From the NCBI GenBank assembly GCA_020351835.1, contig CP070669.1:1824450-1865280 (forward strand): 40,831 nt of DNA, written 5' to 3'. Positions 25,981 through 34,347 of the stretch are shown here, in pieces (position 1 is the stretch's first letter; every line of letters starts with the position of its first letter). The DNA comes from Nitrospirota bacterium. GTDB taxonomy: Bacteria; Nitrospirota; Thermodesulfovibrionia; Thermodesulfovibrionales; BMS3Bbin05. Made by a program: the position numbers and the translations under genes. The notes under the pieces are model-generated. The model did no database searches. It saw nothing but the letters and a program-made list of their open reading frames with translations, and was not told where the DNA came from.

Positions 25981-26091
25981 GATAAATGTCCTCTCTCAAT
26001 ATATATATATTCATCATATCGAATGATAACCGCCCTTTTCCCAGGGAATACAGAAAATTATCCAGAATATATATTCCATGATCAACTTAAT

Positions 26092-26097
26092 ATTATA
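26092..26097 (-). promoter_or_regulatory. Candidate -10 box for the glnD-tamB operon
   Basis: On the minus strand a perfect TATAAT lies about 112 bases before TTG 25980, with a weak TTCTGA 17 bases upstream. It falls in the 199-base AT-rich gap 25981-26179 between trkH and glnD, which holds no gene that I can support and no clear terminator. Confidence 0.35.
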
Positions 26098-26179
26098 ACA
26101 GATTGGAGAAATGGTCAGAACAGACTAATATGTTGATATTAAATGTTTTTTAGAGAGGCATGCCAAGATAATAATATAT

Positions 26180-27628
26180 CTATTTCTTCCAGAAGTTAGG
26201 GACAAGGATTATGATGACTGTATAGACCTCCAGTCGCCCGGTGAGCATGCAGAACAGTAGCACCCATTTTGCGGCAACCGGAAGTGATGCATAGTTATCG
26301 GCCGGCCCTGCATCGCCGAGAGCGGGACCAACATTACATATTGAAGATATCGTTGTACTAAGTGACGTGACCATATCGACACCAGTGGCGGTTATAGCAA
26401 CGGCTGCCACAACCGAGATCAGTATAAAGAGAAAGAGAAAGCCCCATATGCTTCCCAGTATCTCCTTTGTCATGTTCTTGCCATCCACTTTTAGAGATCT
26501 CACCGCGTGAGGATGTATCAACTGATATATTTCACGGTAGATCTGTTTAATCATTACAAGAACTCTTATCTGCTTCATTCCGCCAGCAGTTGAACCTATC
26601 ATACCGCCAAAGAACATTATGGTAATAATGAGTGATTGTGCAAATGGTGACCACATCTCATAGTCAGCGGTTGCATATCCAGTTGTCGTCATAATCGAAA
26701 CGGTCTGGAAAATAGAATACCTAAACGCTTCTAATATCGATCCATATTCCGAACCCACTATGTCAAAAGTGATAAGCAATCCGATACCAAGTGCCATGTA
26801 AAGGTAAAAGCGAAACTCAGAGCTGTGTCTGATCCTGCCAAGGTTCCCCCTGAACGCAAAGAAATATAGAGTATAGTTCACGCCAGCCATGAACATGAAG
26901 ACAGTCGCCACGTAATGTATAAACGCGCTATCATAAAATGCAAGGCTTTGGTTCTTGGTTGAAAAACCCCCAGTCGCAAGAGTTGTGAAAGCATGACAGA
27001 CGGCATCGAACGCATCCATTCCACCTATCATATACATTGCTGCAGCTAGCCCTGTTAGAAGGGCATAAATATACCAGAGAGCCTTTGCAGTATCTATGAT
27101 TCGTGGTCTAAGCTTATCGATAGTTATTTCAGGCACCTCCGCCTTGAAAAGCTGCATACCGCCGGAACCCAGCATGGGGAGTATTGCAAGAGAGAACAGG
27201 ACTATACCCATACCACCTAGCCACTGAGTAAGGCTTCTCCAGAAAAGTATTCCGTGAGGTTGTGCCTCTATATCAGTAAGGACGGATGAACCGGTCGTAG
27301 TAAACCCGGCCATCGATTCGAAATAAGCTTCTGTGAATCCTCCAAAAGTACCATTGATCAAATAAGGCATAGCCCCGAATAGAGCTATGACAAGCCATAT
27401 TAGCGTTACCGACATGAACCCGTCTCTATGACGCAGGTCTTCCCTTCTATGCTTTCTGTTAAAAAGAGCCAGAGAGAACCCTGCAGTGATGGTAATTATA
27501 AAGGATATCATGAATCCCCAGGCATCTCCATCTCCATAAACAATGGAGACGATCAATGGAAGAAGCATAAATGCTCCGATGATCATTAACACCATACCAA
27601 GCAAATAAAGGATTATTTTCCAGTTCAT
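26180..27628 (-). CDS. trkH: Trk potassium uptake system, membrane subunit TrkH
   Basis: Inner-membrane potassium channel or transporter of 482 residues, built from four M1-P-M2 repeats. The four selectivity-filter loops can be read in order: GFTTTGSSVL, TTLATGGFSTK, SIMTTTGYATAD and SSICNVGPALG. These match TrkH/TrkG/KtrB proteins, in which each repeat supplies a filter Gly. The N-terminus begins with a hydrophobic hairpin (about 5-55), and the C-terminus ends VPNFWKK as in many TrkH proteins. It follows trkA after 27 bases in the purC-ubiA-trkA-trkH operon, so the channel and its gating subunit are made together. Potassium uptake supports osmotic balance and cytoplasmic pH. Na+-coupled Ktr function cannot be excluded from sequence. 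Confidence 0.95.
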   Translation of the reverse strand: MNWKIILYLLGMVLMIIGAFMLLPLIVSIVYGDGDAWGFMISFIITITAGFSLALFNRKHRREDLRHRDGFMSVTLIWLVIALFGAMPYLINGTFGGFTEAYFESMAGFTTTGSSVLTDIEAQPHGILFWRSLTQWLGGMGIVLFSLAILPMLGSGGMQLFKAEVPEITIDKLRPRIIDTAKALWYIYALLTGLAAAMYMIGGMDAFDAVCHAFTTLATGGFSTKNQSLAFYDSAFIHYVATVFMFMAGVNYTLYFFAFRGNLGRIRHSSEFRFYLYMALGIGLLITFDIVGSEYGSILEAFRYSIFQTVSIMTTTGYATADYEMWSPFAQSLIITIMFFGGMIGSTAGGMKQIRVLVMIKQIYREIYQLIHPHAVRSLKVDGKNMTKEILGSIWGFLFLFILISVVAAVAITATGVDMVTSLSTTISSICNVGPALGDAGPADNYASLPVAAKWVLLFCMLTGRLEVYTVIIILVPNFWKK

Positions 27629-27655
27629 CTTTAGATAAGGTCCCCGGGAAAGCTA

Positions 27656-28999
27656 TTAAATTATCTTCTCGACGTCTTTTATTGATTCTCCGGTCGCGAA
27701 GACTATGATCCTGTCACCCTCTTCGATCCTGTCCTCTCCTGAAGGAATAATCGCTTCTTCTCCCCGAATGATCGCACCGATAAGAGAATCCTTCGGCATG
27801 GCAGCATCTTTAAGTTTTGAGCCCCCGATCTTAGCACCTACTTTTACTCCTGCCTCCATTATCTCGGCTTTGTCCTCCACTATCTTGGTCAATGAAAGAA
27901 CCTCCCCTATCCGGACATATCTCAGTATAGAGCTTGCGGTAATTATCCTTGGGCTTAGAACTGATTCGATCCCAAGACCATGGGCAACGGTCAGGTAATC
28001 AGTCCTGTTAACAATAGTTATGACCTTTTTTGCACCCATCCTCTTGGCAAGAAGTGACGACATTATATTTAGCTCCTCATTATTTGATATTGCTGCAAAA
28101 ACATCCATGTCCCTTATGTTCTCCTCGTCAAGCAGCGAGCGATCAGAGCCATCTCCGTGAAGCACCACTACATTTTCAAGGCTTTTGCTCAGAAACTTAC
28201 ATCTCTCAGCTTCATGTTCTATTATTTTTATGTTCAGGTCACTGTTCTCTAGTAACTTTGCAACGTTATAACCTATCCGACCGCCGCCTGCTATCATAAC
28301 GTTCTTAACAGGTTTTATTTTCTCACCGCTTACAAAAGCAAGGCTCTTCTCTATCTCGTCTTTAACTACCGGGAAATACACTATATCGTTCTCTATTAGC
28401 TTATCCCTACCGGAAGGTATTATGATCTCATGATCCCTCTGAACTATACCAACAAGAAATCTCCCCTCATATGTACTTCTAATGTCCTCTAGTTTTTTTT
28501 CGACCAGTGGTGAACTAGCGGTCACTTTATATCCAACGACCTTTATCGCACCGTCTTCGAAGTCCTCGACACTGGAAGCAAGTGGTATCTCTATGAGGCT
28601 CGCGATAGCTTTTGCTGATTCAAGCTCGGGACTTATCGCAGGGTCTATATCAAGATTGTATTTATTAAGTAATACACTGTTGTTCAGATACTCCTCGTTC
28701 CTGATGCGAGCGATCCTTCTTTTTATATTGAACATGGCCTTGGCAATAAGACATGAGATCATATTTGTCTCATCACTGTCCGTTACCGCAAGCAGTATGT
28801 CAGCACCCTCAGCCGCAGCCTCTTCATATACCGAAGGAGCACCTCCATGTCCTTCAAGAACCGCAACATCAAGTTCTTCGCTTACCTTCCTGAGACTCTC
28901 TTTATTGCTGTCAATAATCGTAACGTCTACTTTTTCCTGAGCAAGGAACTTGGCAACATGATATCCCACCTCTCCAGCCCCCACAACAATTACTTTCAT
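27656..28999 (-). CDS. trkA: Trk potassium uptake system, NAD-binding regulatory subunit TrkA
   Basis: Peripheral cytoplasmic gating ring subunit for TrkH, 447 residues. Two tandem RCK units are visible. The first Rossmann N-domain has VVGAGEVGYHVAKFLAQ with the dinucleotide GxGxxG. A C-domain follows, with SPLVEKKLEDI and IIPSGRDKLIENDIVYF. The second unit opens with IAGGGRIGYNVAKLLE and closes with IIPSGEDRIEEGDRIIVF. This duplicated layout is that of E. coli TrkA (458 residues), not the single-unit KtrA. GAGGTG just before ATG 28999 fixes the start. It lies eight bases after the ubiA stop and 27 before trkH. NAD(H) and nucleotide control of gating is established for the family. Confidence 0.95.
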   Translation of the reverse strand: MKVIVVGAGEVGYHVAKFLAQEKVDVTIIDSNKESLRKVSEELDVAVLEGHGGAPSVYEEAAAEGADILLAVTDSDETNMISCLIAKAMFNIKRRIARIRNEEYLNNSVLLNKYNLDIDPAISPELESAKAIASLIEIPLASSVEDFEDGAIKVVGYKVTASSPLVEKKLEDIRSTYEGRFLVGIVQRDHEIIIPSGRDKLIENDIVYFPVVKDEIEKSLAFVSGEKIKPVKNVMIAGGGRIGYNVAKLLENSDLNIKIIEHEAERCKFLSKSLENVVVLHGDGSDRSLLDEENIRDMDVFAAISNNEELNIMSSLLAKRMGAKKVITIVNRTDYLTVAHGLGIESVLSPRIITASSILRYVRIGEVLSLTKIVEDKAEIMEAGVKVGAKIGGSKLKDAAMPKDSLIGAIIRGEEAIIPSGEDRIEEGDRIIVFATGESIKDVEKII

Positions 29000-29007
29000 T
29001 GGTCACC

Positions 29008-29859
29008 TCAAAAGACTGTCTCAATCAACGTAAATACAAAGACGGTCATACTTATATACCCGTTCATATTAAAAAAAGCTATATCCAGCTTGCTAAGGTC
29101 GTCCTTTCTGACCAGAGCATGTTCATAGAACAGTATAACGCCTACTACAGCTATTCCTGCAAAGTATATTACACCTGTATTGAAAATACAACCTGTTATT
29201 AATAGCAACAACCATGTAAATAAATGGGCTATTCTTGATATGATCAACGAGTTCTCTGTTCCAAATCTTTGCGGGACAGAATATAACCCGTGGCTCCTGT
29301 CGAATTCCATATCCTGAAGAGCGTAAAGAATATCAAAACCTGCCAGCCAGAATACAACAGCAAATACAAGAGGCATTATCTGGACGTCTATGCTTCCCGT
29401 TATGGCTATCCAGGCACCAAGTGGTGCGCCGGCAATTGCGATCCCAAGTACAAGGTGTGATAAGAACGTGAACCTTTTAGTATACGAATAGAAAACCAGA
29501 ACAGCTATAGCCACAGGCGACAGATAGAAACTTAGCGTATTCAGCATATATGCGCTGAAGACCATGATCCCAAAAGATATTACTACGAAAGTAATGGCAT
29601 CGTGCAACTGAACCTTGCCGGACGGTATCTCGCGGTCCATTGTCCTTGGATTGACTGCATCGATTTCCCTGTCGATGACCCTGTTCATACCCATAGCAGC
29701 CGACCTAGCACTTATCATTGCGACCACTATCCAGAAAACCTGCCACAGGGTCGGACTCCCATTAGCTGCTAAAAAGGCGGCTGTTAACGCGAACGGAAGC
29801 GCAAATACGGAATGAGAGAACTTTATCATACTAAGATAAGTAAGGATTCTGCCGTACAT
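29008..29859 (-). CDS. ubiA: UbiA-family polyprenyltransferase (4-hydroxybenzoate or futalosine-route MqnP type)
   Basis: Integral-membrane prenyltransferase, 283 residues, seven to nine hydrophobic segments. It attaches a polyprenyl chain to an aromatic ring in quinone synthesis. Both Asp-rich Mg-diphosphate motifs are intact: NRVIDREIDAVNPRT (first) and YALQDMEFDRSHGLYS (second), followed by VPQRFG typical of UbiA. Members from anaerobes that use the futalosine menaquinone route are often named MqnP; with ubiX in the same window that is a reasonable reading, but 4-hydroxybenzoate prenylation cannot be ruled out. It lies 13 bases after purC and eight before trkA, inside one operon. No obvious missing residue. 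Confidence 0.88.
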   Translation of the reverse strand: MYGRILTYLSMIKFSHSVFALPFALTAAFLAANGSPTLWQVFWIVVAMISARSAAMGMNRVIDREIDAVNPRTMDREIPSGKVQLHDAITFVVISFGIMVFSAYMLNTLSFYLSPVAIAVLVFYSYTKRFTFLSHLVLGIAIAGAPLGAWIAITGSIDVQIMPLVFAVVFWLAGFDILYALQDMEFDRSHGLYSVPQRFGTENSLIISRIAHLFTWLLLLITGCIFNTGVIYFAGIAVVGVILFYEHALVRKDDLSKLDIAFFNMNGYISMTVFVFTLIETVF

Positions 29860-29872
29860 TTGTCAGGCCCCT

Positions 29873-30748
29873 TTAGGAAGTGAGAATATTCAGTATCTCA
29901 TCATATCTGCCAGCTGTTTTGGACACTATGTCATCAGGCAGTTCAGGCCCGGGATGGGTCTTGTCCCAATCGAGAGTCAGGAGATAATCTCGTACTATTT
30001 GTTTATCGAAGCTGTCCTGACTCTTTCCAGGGGCATAGTCCTTCATAGACCAGAACCTTGAAGAGTCAGGCGTCAGAGCTTCGTCTATGATTATCAGCTC
30101 ATCATCATAAATACCAAACTCGAACTTAGTATCCGCAATAATTATACCCTTTTTCTCTGCTATCTCAGATGCTTTCCGGTAAATATGCAGACTGTAGTTC
30201 CTTACACGGTCCGCAACATCATCACCCAGTAATTTGACCGCTTCTTCATAGGATATGTTAATATCGTGCCCTTCATCCGCTTTCGTACTTGGCGTGAAAA
30301 TAGGTTCAGGAAGCCTGTCAGACTCCTTAAGGCCCGCAGGGAGCTCGATTCCGCACACTTTTCCATCCTCCTGATATGCCTTCCAGCCTGACCCTGAGAT
30401 ATACCCTCTTACAATGCACTCAACCGGCAGAGGCTTGGCCTTCCTTACAAGCATACTCCTCCCCTCCAGCTGAGACCTGTACGGGACACATTCATCAGGA
30501 TAGTCATCGACATTCACAGAGACGATGTGATTCTCTATTATATCCCTGATCTGATCGAACCAGAAAGTAGAAATTGCCGTAAGCACCCTTCCCTTTCCCG
30601 GAATACCATTTGGCAGTATTACATCAAAAGCAGACACCCTGTCGGTTATGACCATTAACAGGTAATCGCCCAGGTCGTAAATATCCCTAACCTTTCCACG
30701 CCTCACCAGATCCAGATCGTTGAACTCAGTCTTCAGAACTACATCCAT
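29873..30748 (-). CDS. purC: SAICAR synthase (phosphoribosylaminoimidazole-succinocarboxamide synthase)
   Basis: Purine-synthesis enzyme joining CAIR and aspartate with ATP. The 291-residue length is that of the long bacterial/yeast-like form. Diagnostic parts are the start [25 protein letters not shown], the [12 protein letters not shown] block, the [16 protein letters not shown] motif, [21 protein letters not shown], and LTPDSSRFW; the end block [11 protein letters not shown] is also present. A strong GGGAGGA precedes ATG 30748. It heads the purC-ubiA-trkA-trkH operon and diverges from the CHASE2 kinase across a 228-base gap. No other pur gene is nearby, so purine genes are dispersed in this genome. 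Function is secure. Confidence 0.95.
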   Translation of the reverse strand: MDVVLKTEFNDLDLVRRGKVRDIYDLGDYLLMVITDRVSAFDVILPNGIPGKGRVLTAISTFWFDQIRDIIENHIVSVNVDDYPDECVPYRSQLEGRSMLVRKAKPLPVECIVRGYISGSGWKAYQEDGKVCGIELPAGLKESDRLPEPIFTPSTKADEGHDINISYEEAVKLLGDDVADRVRNYSLHIYRKASEIAEKKGIIIADTKFEFGIYDDELIIIDEALTPDSSRFWSMKDYAPGKSQDSFDKQIVRDYLLTLDWDKTHPGPELPDDIVSKTAGRYDEILNILTS

Positions 30749-30841
30749 ATCTATCCTCCCTTACAATTCCTGTTAAATGGTCCTCTTAAAGTGGTTATTT
30801 TATCAAATATCACATCGGATTTTGTAAAAAAAGTTCATGGA

Positions 30842-30858
30842 TCTGCTTTAAAAGCAGA
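30842..30858. promoter_or_regulatory. 17-base palindrome between purC and the CHASE2 kinase
   Basis: TCTGCTTT, a central A, and AAAGCAGA form a perfect inverted repeat. It lies 94 bases upstream of purC and 119-135 bases upstream of ATG 30977 in the divergent gap 30749-30976. It is followed by TTGTTTCACG rather than a U-run, so it looks more like an operator than a terminator. The remainder of the gap holds no gene that I can support. Confidence 0.35.
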
Positions 30859-30940
30859 ATTGTTTCACGTGTTCGATTCTACAGGCCTGTTTAAACGCCA
30901 ATATAATGCATTAGAGACCTGCCGGATACCTGCATCATTC

Positions 30941-30969
30941 TTGCCTAAAAATCACTGCATTGATATAAT
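30941..30969 (+). promoter_or_regulatory. Candidate promoter for the CHASE2 kinase, implying a leaderless mRNA
   Basis: TTGCCT (30941-30946), a 17-base spacer and a perfect TATAAT (30964-30969) stand seven bases before ATG 30977. No Shine-Dalgarno precedes that ATG. Transcription would begin at about the start codon. This also argues against the upstream in-frame GTG 30791. Confidence 0.55.
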
Positions 30970-30976
30970 CACCAAT

Positions 30977-33535
30977 ATGAGATTACCGCGATTCGTTTCA
31001 ACGAACTGGTTCATAGGTTCTACGATAACGTCGATATTTCTTATTGCATATCTGATAGGCCTCTACCCGTTGGTTCTGGCCGAAAATAAAATGTATGACC
31101 TCATGTCCAGACTGGACTCCGGGAAGGGCTCATCACACGTCGTCCTGGTAGAGATAGATGAAAAGAGCATTGAGGACCTTGGTCCGTGGCCATGGCCCAG
31201 AAAGTACTTTTCGGATGCACTTGGCAACCTTTCGGACAAAGGGTCTAAGGTAATATCACTTCATGTTCCTTTTACATCACCTGACATAAATCCCGGACTT
31301 GATAAGATTCGTGAGGTCAGGAAGGATATCGCAAAAAAAAGGAAGCGTTCAAAAAACAATATCTATTCTGCTATATATGCTGACATCAGGAAGGCTGAGA
31401 GGGAGTCTGATCATGACACAATGCTAACCAGGGCTGCAAAAGCCGCCGGCAATGTGCTTCTATCGCTAAATGTTCGTATCGGCGAGCCCTCCGGGAGCAA
31501 TGATAAAAAGATTCCTGTATATTTAATCAGGAACTCAACTATATTTGATAACGGGCAGCTTTCAGGCTCAGATAATAAGATTACTGTAAAAAATCCATTT
31601 GCTTTCAATAGGGATCGCTACATATTTGCGTCCACCATATCTCCACCTTTTCAGGATCTTGCTTCGAATGCAAAAGGCATGGGGCACATTTCGTATCCGG
31701 AGGACAAGGATAATGTGATAAGGAATGCAGCGTTGTTCATATCATACAAAGGAAGACTTTACCCTTCGCTTGCTTTACAGTCCGCAGTAAGGTATCTCGG
31801 TCAGGATGAGAAGCATGTAAAGCAAATCATCGGGAAAAGAGGTTTCAGTGGGATCCAGATAAAGAACCTTAGGGTCCCGACCAGTGAAAGGTTCGAAATG
31901 CTAATTTCGTTCCAGTCCAGCAGGGATGTACACCAAAGATACTCTTTCAGCGATCTGGTAAATGATGTGATCCCTCCGGATATTTTTAAAGGGAAAATAG
32001 TTATTATTGGTCCGTCTTCACCTGACTTAGGCTCACTCCACATTACCTCCGTGGGAGAGGAAATGTCCGAGATTAGCATAGCGGCAAACATAATTGATAA
32101 TATCCTGAACGAAACGGCCATTATGCGACCGTTATGGGCCTATATTATTGAAGCTTCAGTACTATTGGCCCTGGGATTGTTCGTTGCTTTAATGATACCT
32201 CGCCTCAGGAAAAGGAACGGGTCCATTCTCCTTGGTATTTTCGTTTTGACGTGGTCTGCGATCTGCCTGTTCCTGTTTGTAGGGTTCGGCATATGGCTAA
32301 AGCCAGTCACTGTCATTATGCTTTCCATAGTTGCATTTGCAGCAGTTACAATTAACAGGATGATTTCGTCAGGTGTTCTGTCTGATGCTGAAAGCATTGA
32401 GTCCTACAAGATGCTGGGGTTATCTTTGCAAGGACAGGGAATGCTGGATATGGCCCTTGAAAAGTTCATGAAATGCCCTGTAAAGGATGATTCCGTTAAG
32501 AGCTTGCTCTATAATCTTGGACTTGATTTTGAACGAAAGAGGATGTTCAATAAGGCTGTTGCTGTATATGAGCATATTCTTAAGGGAGGGAAATACAAGG
32601 ACTCACAGGAAAGGATAGTCAGATTGAGGCCGGCAGAGGAAGTAACTGCTATAGGCACACAATTCCTGTCTGATGAGCGAACCATGATACTTGAGGATAC
32701 GGTCACCAGGCCTACACTGGGCAGATATGAGGTAGTTGAAGAACTGGGACGGGGAGCGATGGGGACTGTTTACCTTGGAAAGGACCCGAAGATCAACAGG
32801 GATGTTGCGATCAAGACCCTCAAGTTCGATCATTCAAATGAAGAGGAGCTGAGCGATTTCAAGGAACGCTTTTTTCGCGAAGCGGAGGCAGCCGGCAATC
32901 TGGCCCATCCCAATATTATGACCATTTACGATATTGGCGAAGAACATGATATGGCTTATATTGCCATGGAACTTCTAAAGGGCCGTGAGTTAAGTGAATT
33001 TACAAGTCATGAGAATTTGCTTCCGATAGAAGAAGTACTTAATATTATATCGTCAGTGGCTGAAGCTCTTGATTATGCTCACTCTAACGGTGTTGTCCAT
33101 AGGGACATAAAGCCGGCCAACATAATGATATTAGGGGACGGTACTGTTAAAGTAGCGGACTTTGGTATCGCCGCTCTGTCTGCTGCTGCTGAAACGCATA
33201 CTGGAACCCAAACCGTTGTTGGGACCCCCAACTATATGTCTCCCGAGCAGATATCGGGTAAAAAGGTCGACGGACGATCCGATCTGTTCTCCCTAGGATG
33301 TGTACTATACGAGATGTTGACCGGTGAGAAACCTTTCAAAGGGGATAACCTTGGGGAACTTCTTCGTAATATTCAGAAAGGCGATTACCATTCACCTGAG
33401 GATGTAAGACCGGACCTTCCAAAATGCTGCGTTGAAATAACGAACAAGCTATTGTCAAAAGCTCTTAAGAAGAGATATAAGAACGGAAAAGAGATCGCAG
33501 ATGACATCAGGAAGTGCATCCAGAAGGTAAACTGA
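30977..33535 (+). CDS. CHASE2-domain transmembrane Ser/Thr protein kinase with TPR linker
   Basis: Eukaryotic-type kinase of 852 residues from ATG 30977. TM1 is near 12-34; a periplasmic CHASE2 sensor follows (VVLVEIDEKSIEDLGPWPWPR is its typical opening); three hydrophobic segments lie about 385-460; TPR-like repeats occupy about 470-535 (LDMALEKFMK...FNKAVAVYEHIL); a Thr-rich linker and the kinase domain (about 580-850) complete it. Catalytic features are intact: GRGAMGTVYLG loop, Lys613 in VAIK, HRDIKPAN with Asp710, DFG Asp728, and GTPNYMSPEQ. The topology places the sensor outside and the kinase inside. The frame continues upstream to GTG 30791, but that part lacks coding character. It is convergent with an FHA-domain gene, a likely substrate or reader. 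A second CHASE2 protein, an adenylate cyclase, lies 4 kb away. Confidence 0.92.
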   Translation: MRLPRFVSTNWFIGSTITSIFLIAYLIGLYPLVLAENKMYDLMSRLDSGKGSSHVVLVEIDEKSIEDLGPWPWPRKYFSDALGNLSDKGSKVISLHVPFTSPDINPGLDKIREVRKDIAKKRKRSKNNIYSAIYADIRKAERESDHDTMLTRAAKAAGNVLLSLNVRIGEPSGSNDKKIPVYLIRNSTIFDNGQLSGSDNKITVKNPFAFNRDRYIFASTISPPFQDLASNAKGMGHISYPEDKDNVIRNAALFISYKGRLYPSLALQSAVRYLGQDEKHVKQIIGKRGFSGIQIKNLRVPTSERFEMLISFQSSRDVHQRYSFSDLVNDVIPPDIFKGKIVIIGPSSPDLGSLHITSVGEEMSEISIAANIIDNILNETAIMRPLWAYIIEASVLLALGLFVALMIPRLRKRNGSILLGIFVLTWSAICLFLFVGFGIWLKPVTVIMLSIVAFAAVTINRMISSGVLSDAESIESYKMLGLSLQGQGMLDMALEKFMKCPVKDDSVKSLLYNLGLDFERKRMFNKAVAVYEHILKGGKYKDSQERIVRLRPAEEVTAIGTQFLSDERTMILEDTVTRPTLGRYEVVEELGRGAMGTVYLGKDPKINRDVAIKTLKFDHSNEEELSDFKERFFREAEAAGNLAHPNIMTIYDIGEEHDMAYIAMELLKGRELSEFTSHENLLPIEEVLNIISSVAEALDYAHSNGVVHRDIKPANIMILGDGTVKVADFGIAALSAAAETHTGTQTVVGTPNYMSPEQISGKKVDGRSDLFSLGCVLYEMLTGEKPFKGDNLGELLRNIQKGDYHSPEDVRPDLPKCCVEITNKLLSKALKKRYKNGKEIADDIRKCIQKVN

Positions 33536-33550
33536 CCTGTCAGGTAAGGA

Positions 33551-33916
33551 TTATTTCTTTTTTACCCTTATGGTCTCGTCCATAAACTCTGGCATTAGCT
33601 TTTTAGGCTCTTTCTTCTCGCCCTTCTCTGTCTCTTTGAACACCAGGGTATATTTGCCAACACCTATCTTGTCATTATTATTAAGGCCGGAACGCCAATT
33701 GACCATTGCACCATTAACAAAGGTTCCGTTAGTGCTCTTTATGTCTTCTACAAAAAAGACTGAACCATGCTTAATAATCTTAGCATGCTCACGGGAAACA
33801 GACGGGTTCTTCAAATAGATATCACATTTTGATTCACGTCCGATGACCGTTATCTTCTTATCAAGAGGAACTTCATCAACAGCCTTTCCACCTATCTGAA
33901 CTATTACTTTCGCCAT
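33551..33916 (-). CDS. FHA-domain protein with C-terminal Thr tail
   Basis: A 121-residue cytoplasmic phosphothreonine-binding protein. The FHA core spans about 20-90 with the conserved ITVIGRESKCDIYLKNPSVSREHAKI (Gly-Arg, Ser and His ligands) and STNGTFVNG loop. A charged linker (EKGEKKEPKK) leads to the tail MPEFMDETIRVKKK, where the Thr after DE could be a kinase site; GarA-like FHA proteins bind their own phosphorylated tail (family knowledge; here inference). The start ATG 33916 follows GGGAGGT; the frame stays open to 33979 but without coding features. It is convergent with the CHASE2 Ser/Thr kinase, 15 bases apart, making kinase-FHA partnership the simplest reading. A perfect TATAAT stands 28 bases upstream. 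Confidence 0.92.
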   Translation of the reverse strand: MAKVIVQIGGKAVDEVPLDKKITVIGRESKCDIYLKNPSVSREHAKIIKHGSVFFVEDIKSTNGTFVNGAMVNWRSGLNNNDKIGVGKYTLVFKETEKGEKKEPKKLMPEFMDETIRVKKK

Positions 33917-33944
33917 AACTACCTCCCGGTGATATTTGATGATA

Positions 33945-33950
33945 TTATAA
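33945..33950 (-). promoter_or_regulatory. Candidate -10 box for the FHA gene
   Basis: On the minus strand a perfect TATAAT lies 28 bases before ATG 33916, leaving a short leader that includes the GGGAGGT ribosome site. The -35 position falls in the terminator U-run of the upstream small gene, so the two elements are packed together. Confidence 0.45.
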
Positions 33951-33963
33951 TGAATGACACTGT

Positions 33964-33990
33964 AAAAAAAAAGGAGCACTAGCTCCTTTT
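33964..33990 (-). terminator. Intrinsic terminator of the small Cys-motif gene
   Basis: Read on the minus strand: AAAAGGAGC, a 4-base loop TAGT, GCTCCTTTT (9-base perfect stem), then an unbroken run of nine T in total. It lies 24 bases after the stop of the 34015-34287 gene. A stem ending in a T-run is a textbook Rho-independent terminator. On the plus strand only four T follow the stem, so termination there is weaker. Confidence 0.85.
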
Positions 33991-34014
33991 AAAATAAATC
34001 CCGGGCAATTTGTA

Positions 34015-34287
34015 TCAGTTATTACACAGGTACTTTATTATGACTTCAGCTTTTTCGATATCATCCGGGAAAATTTCTCTCATCTGCTGATCGACCTCGG
34101 CCATTCCACTTTCATCCACTGGGTGGTAACCTTGCCTGATCTTCTTATTGACCATGTACCTCGCACACCTTTCCTTGTCCTTTACACAGTACTCGACCTT
34201 ATACTGCATCCTCTCCTGAGCAGTGGGCAATCTGTTCATTCTGTTCGTGAAAAATACGCATACATCTGTTTTTTCACATATACTCAT
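34015..34287 (-). CDS. Small cytoplasmic protein with two Cys pairs, function unknown
   Basis: A 90-residue protein with no signal peptide or membrane segment. Cysteines are arranged as CEKTDVC near the N-terminus and YCVKDKERCARYMV in the middle, plus one near the C-terminus. Short proteins with this C...CxFF...YC...CARYMV pattern are scattered in anaerobic bacteria as hypothetical proteins; four Cys in two pairs suggest a metal or Fe-S site, but I cannot name a function. It has its own promoter (TTGACA-17-TAATTT) and its own terminator, so it is a single-gene unit. A weak AGGGGG precedes ATG 34287. It lies between the FHA gene and the envelope operon, all on the minus strand. Confidence 0.75.
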   Translation of the reverse strand: MSICEKTDVCVFFTNRMNRLPTAQERMQYKVEYCVKDKERCARYMVNKKIRQGYHPVDESGMAEVDQQMREIFPDDIEKAEVIIKYLCNN

Positions 34288-34347
34288 TTCGGCCCCCTTT
34301 TATTTGATGTTTACACTGACATCCTGCTTTTCCCTTTCCCTGGCTAC

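Noticed and set aside
26029-26078. Possible riboswitch or attenuator upstream of glnD
   Set aside because: Only short imperfect repeats in AT-rich DNA; no conserved riboswitch core can be recognised.
30842-30880. tRNA-like fragment: a 5-base stem TCTGC/GCAGA with 7-base loop, then GTTCGATTC
   Set aside because: The T-arm stem does not pair beyond the closing G-C, no D-arm (no GG in a D-loop) and no acceptor stem are found.
30791-30976. Upstream 62-codon extension of the CHASE2 kinase from GTG 30791
   Set aside because: No ribosome site, no family resemblance, contains a good promoter, and CHASE2 proteins normally start just before TM1 as at Met 30977.
33529-33562. Terminator between the kinase and FHA genes (CTGACCTGTCAG, then T-run)
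   Set aside because: The stem is only 4-5 bases with a 2-3 base loop, and the T-rich part belongs to the Lys codons of the FHA tail, 12 bases away.
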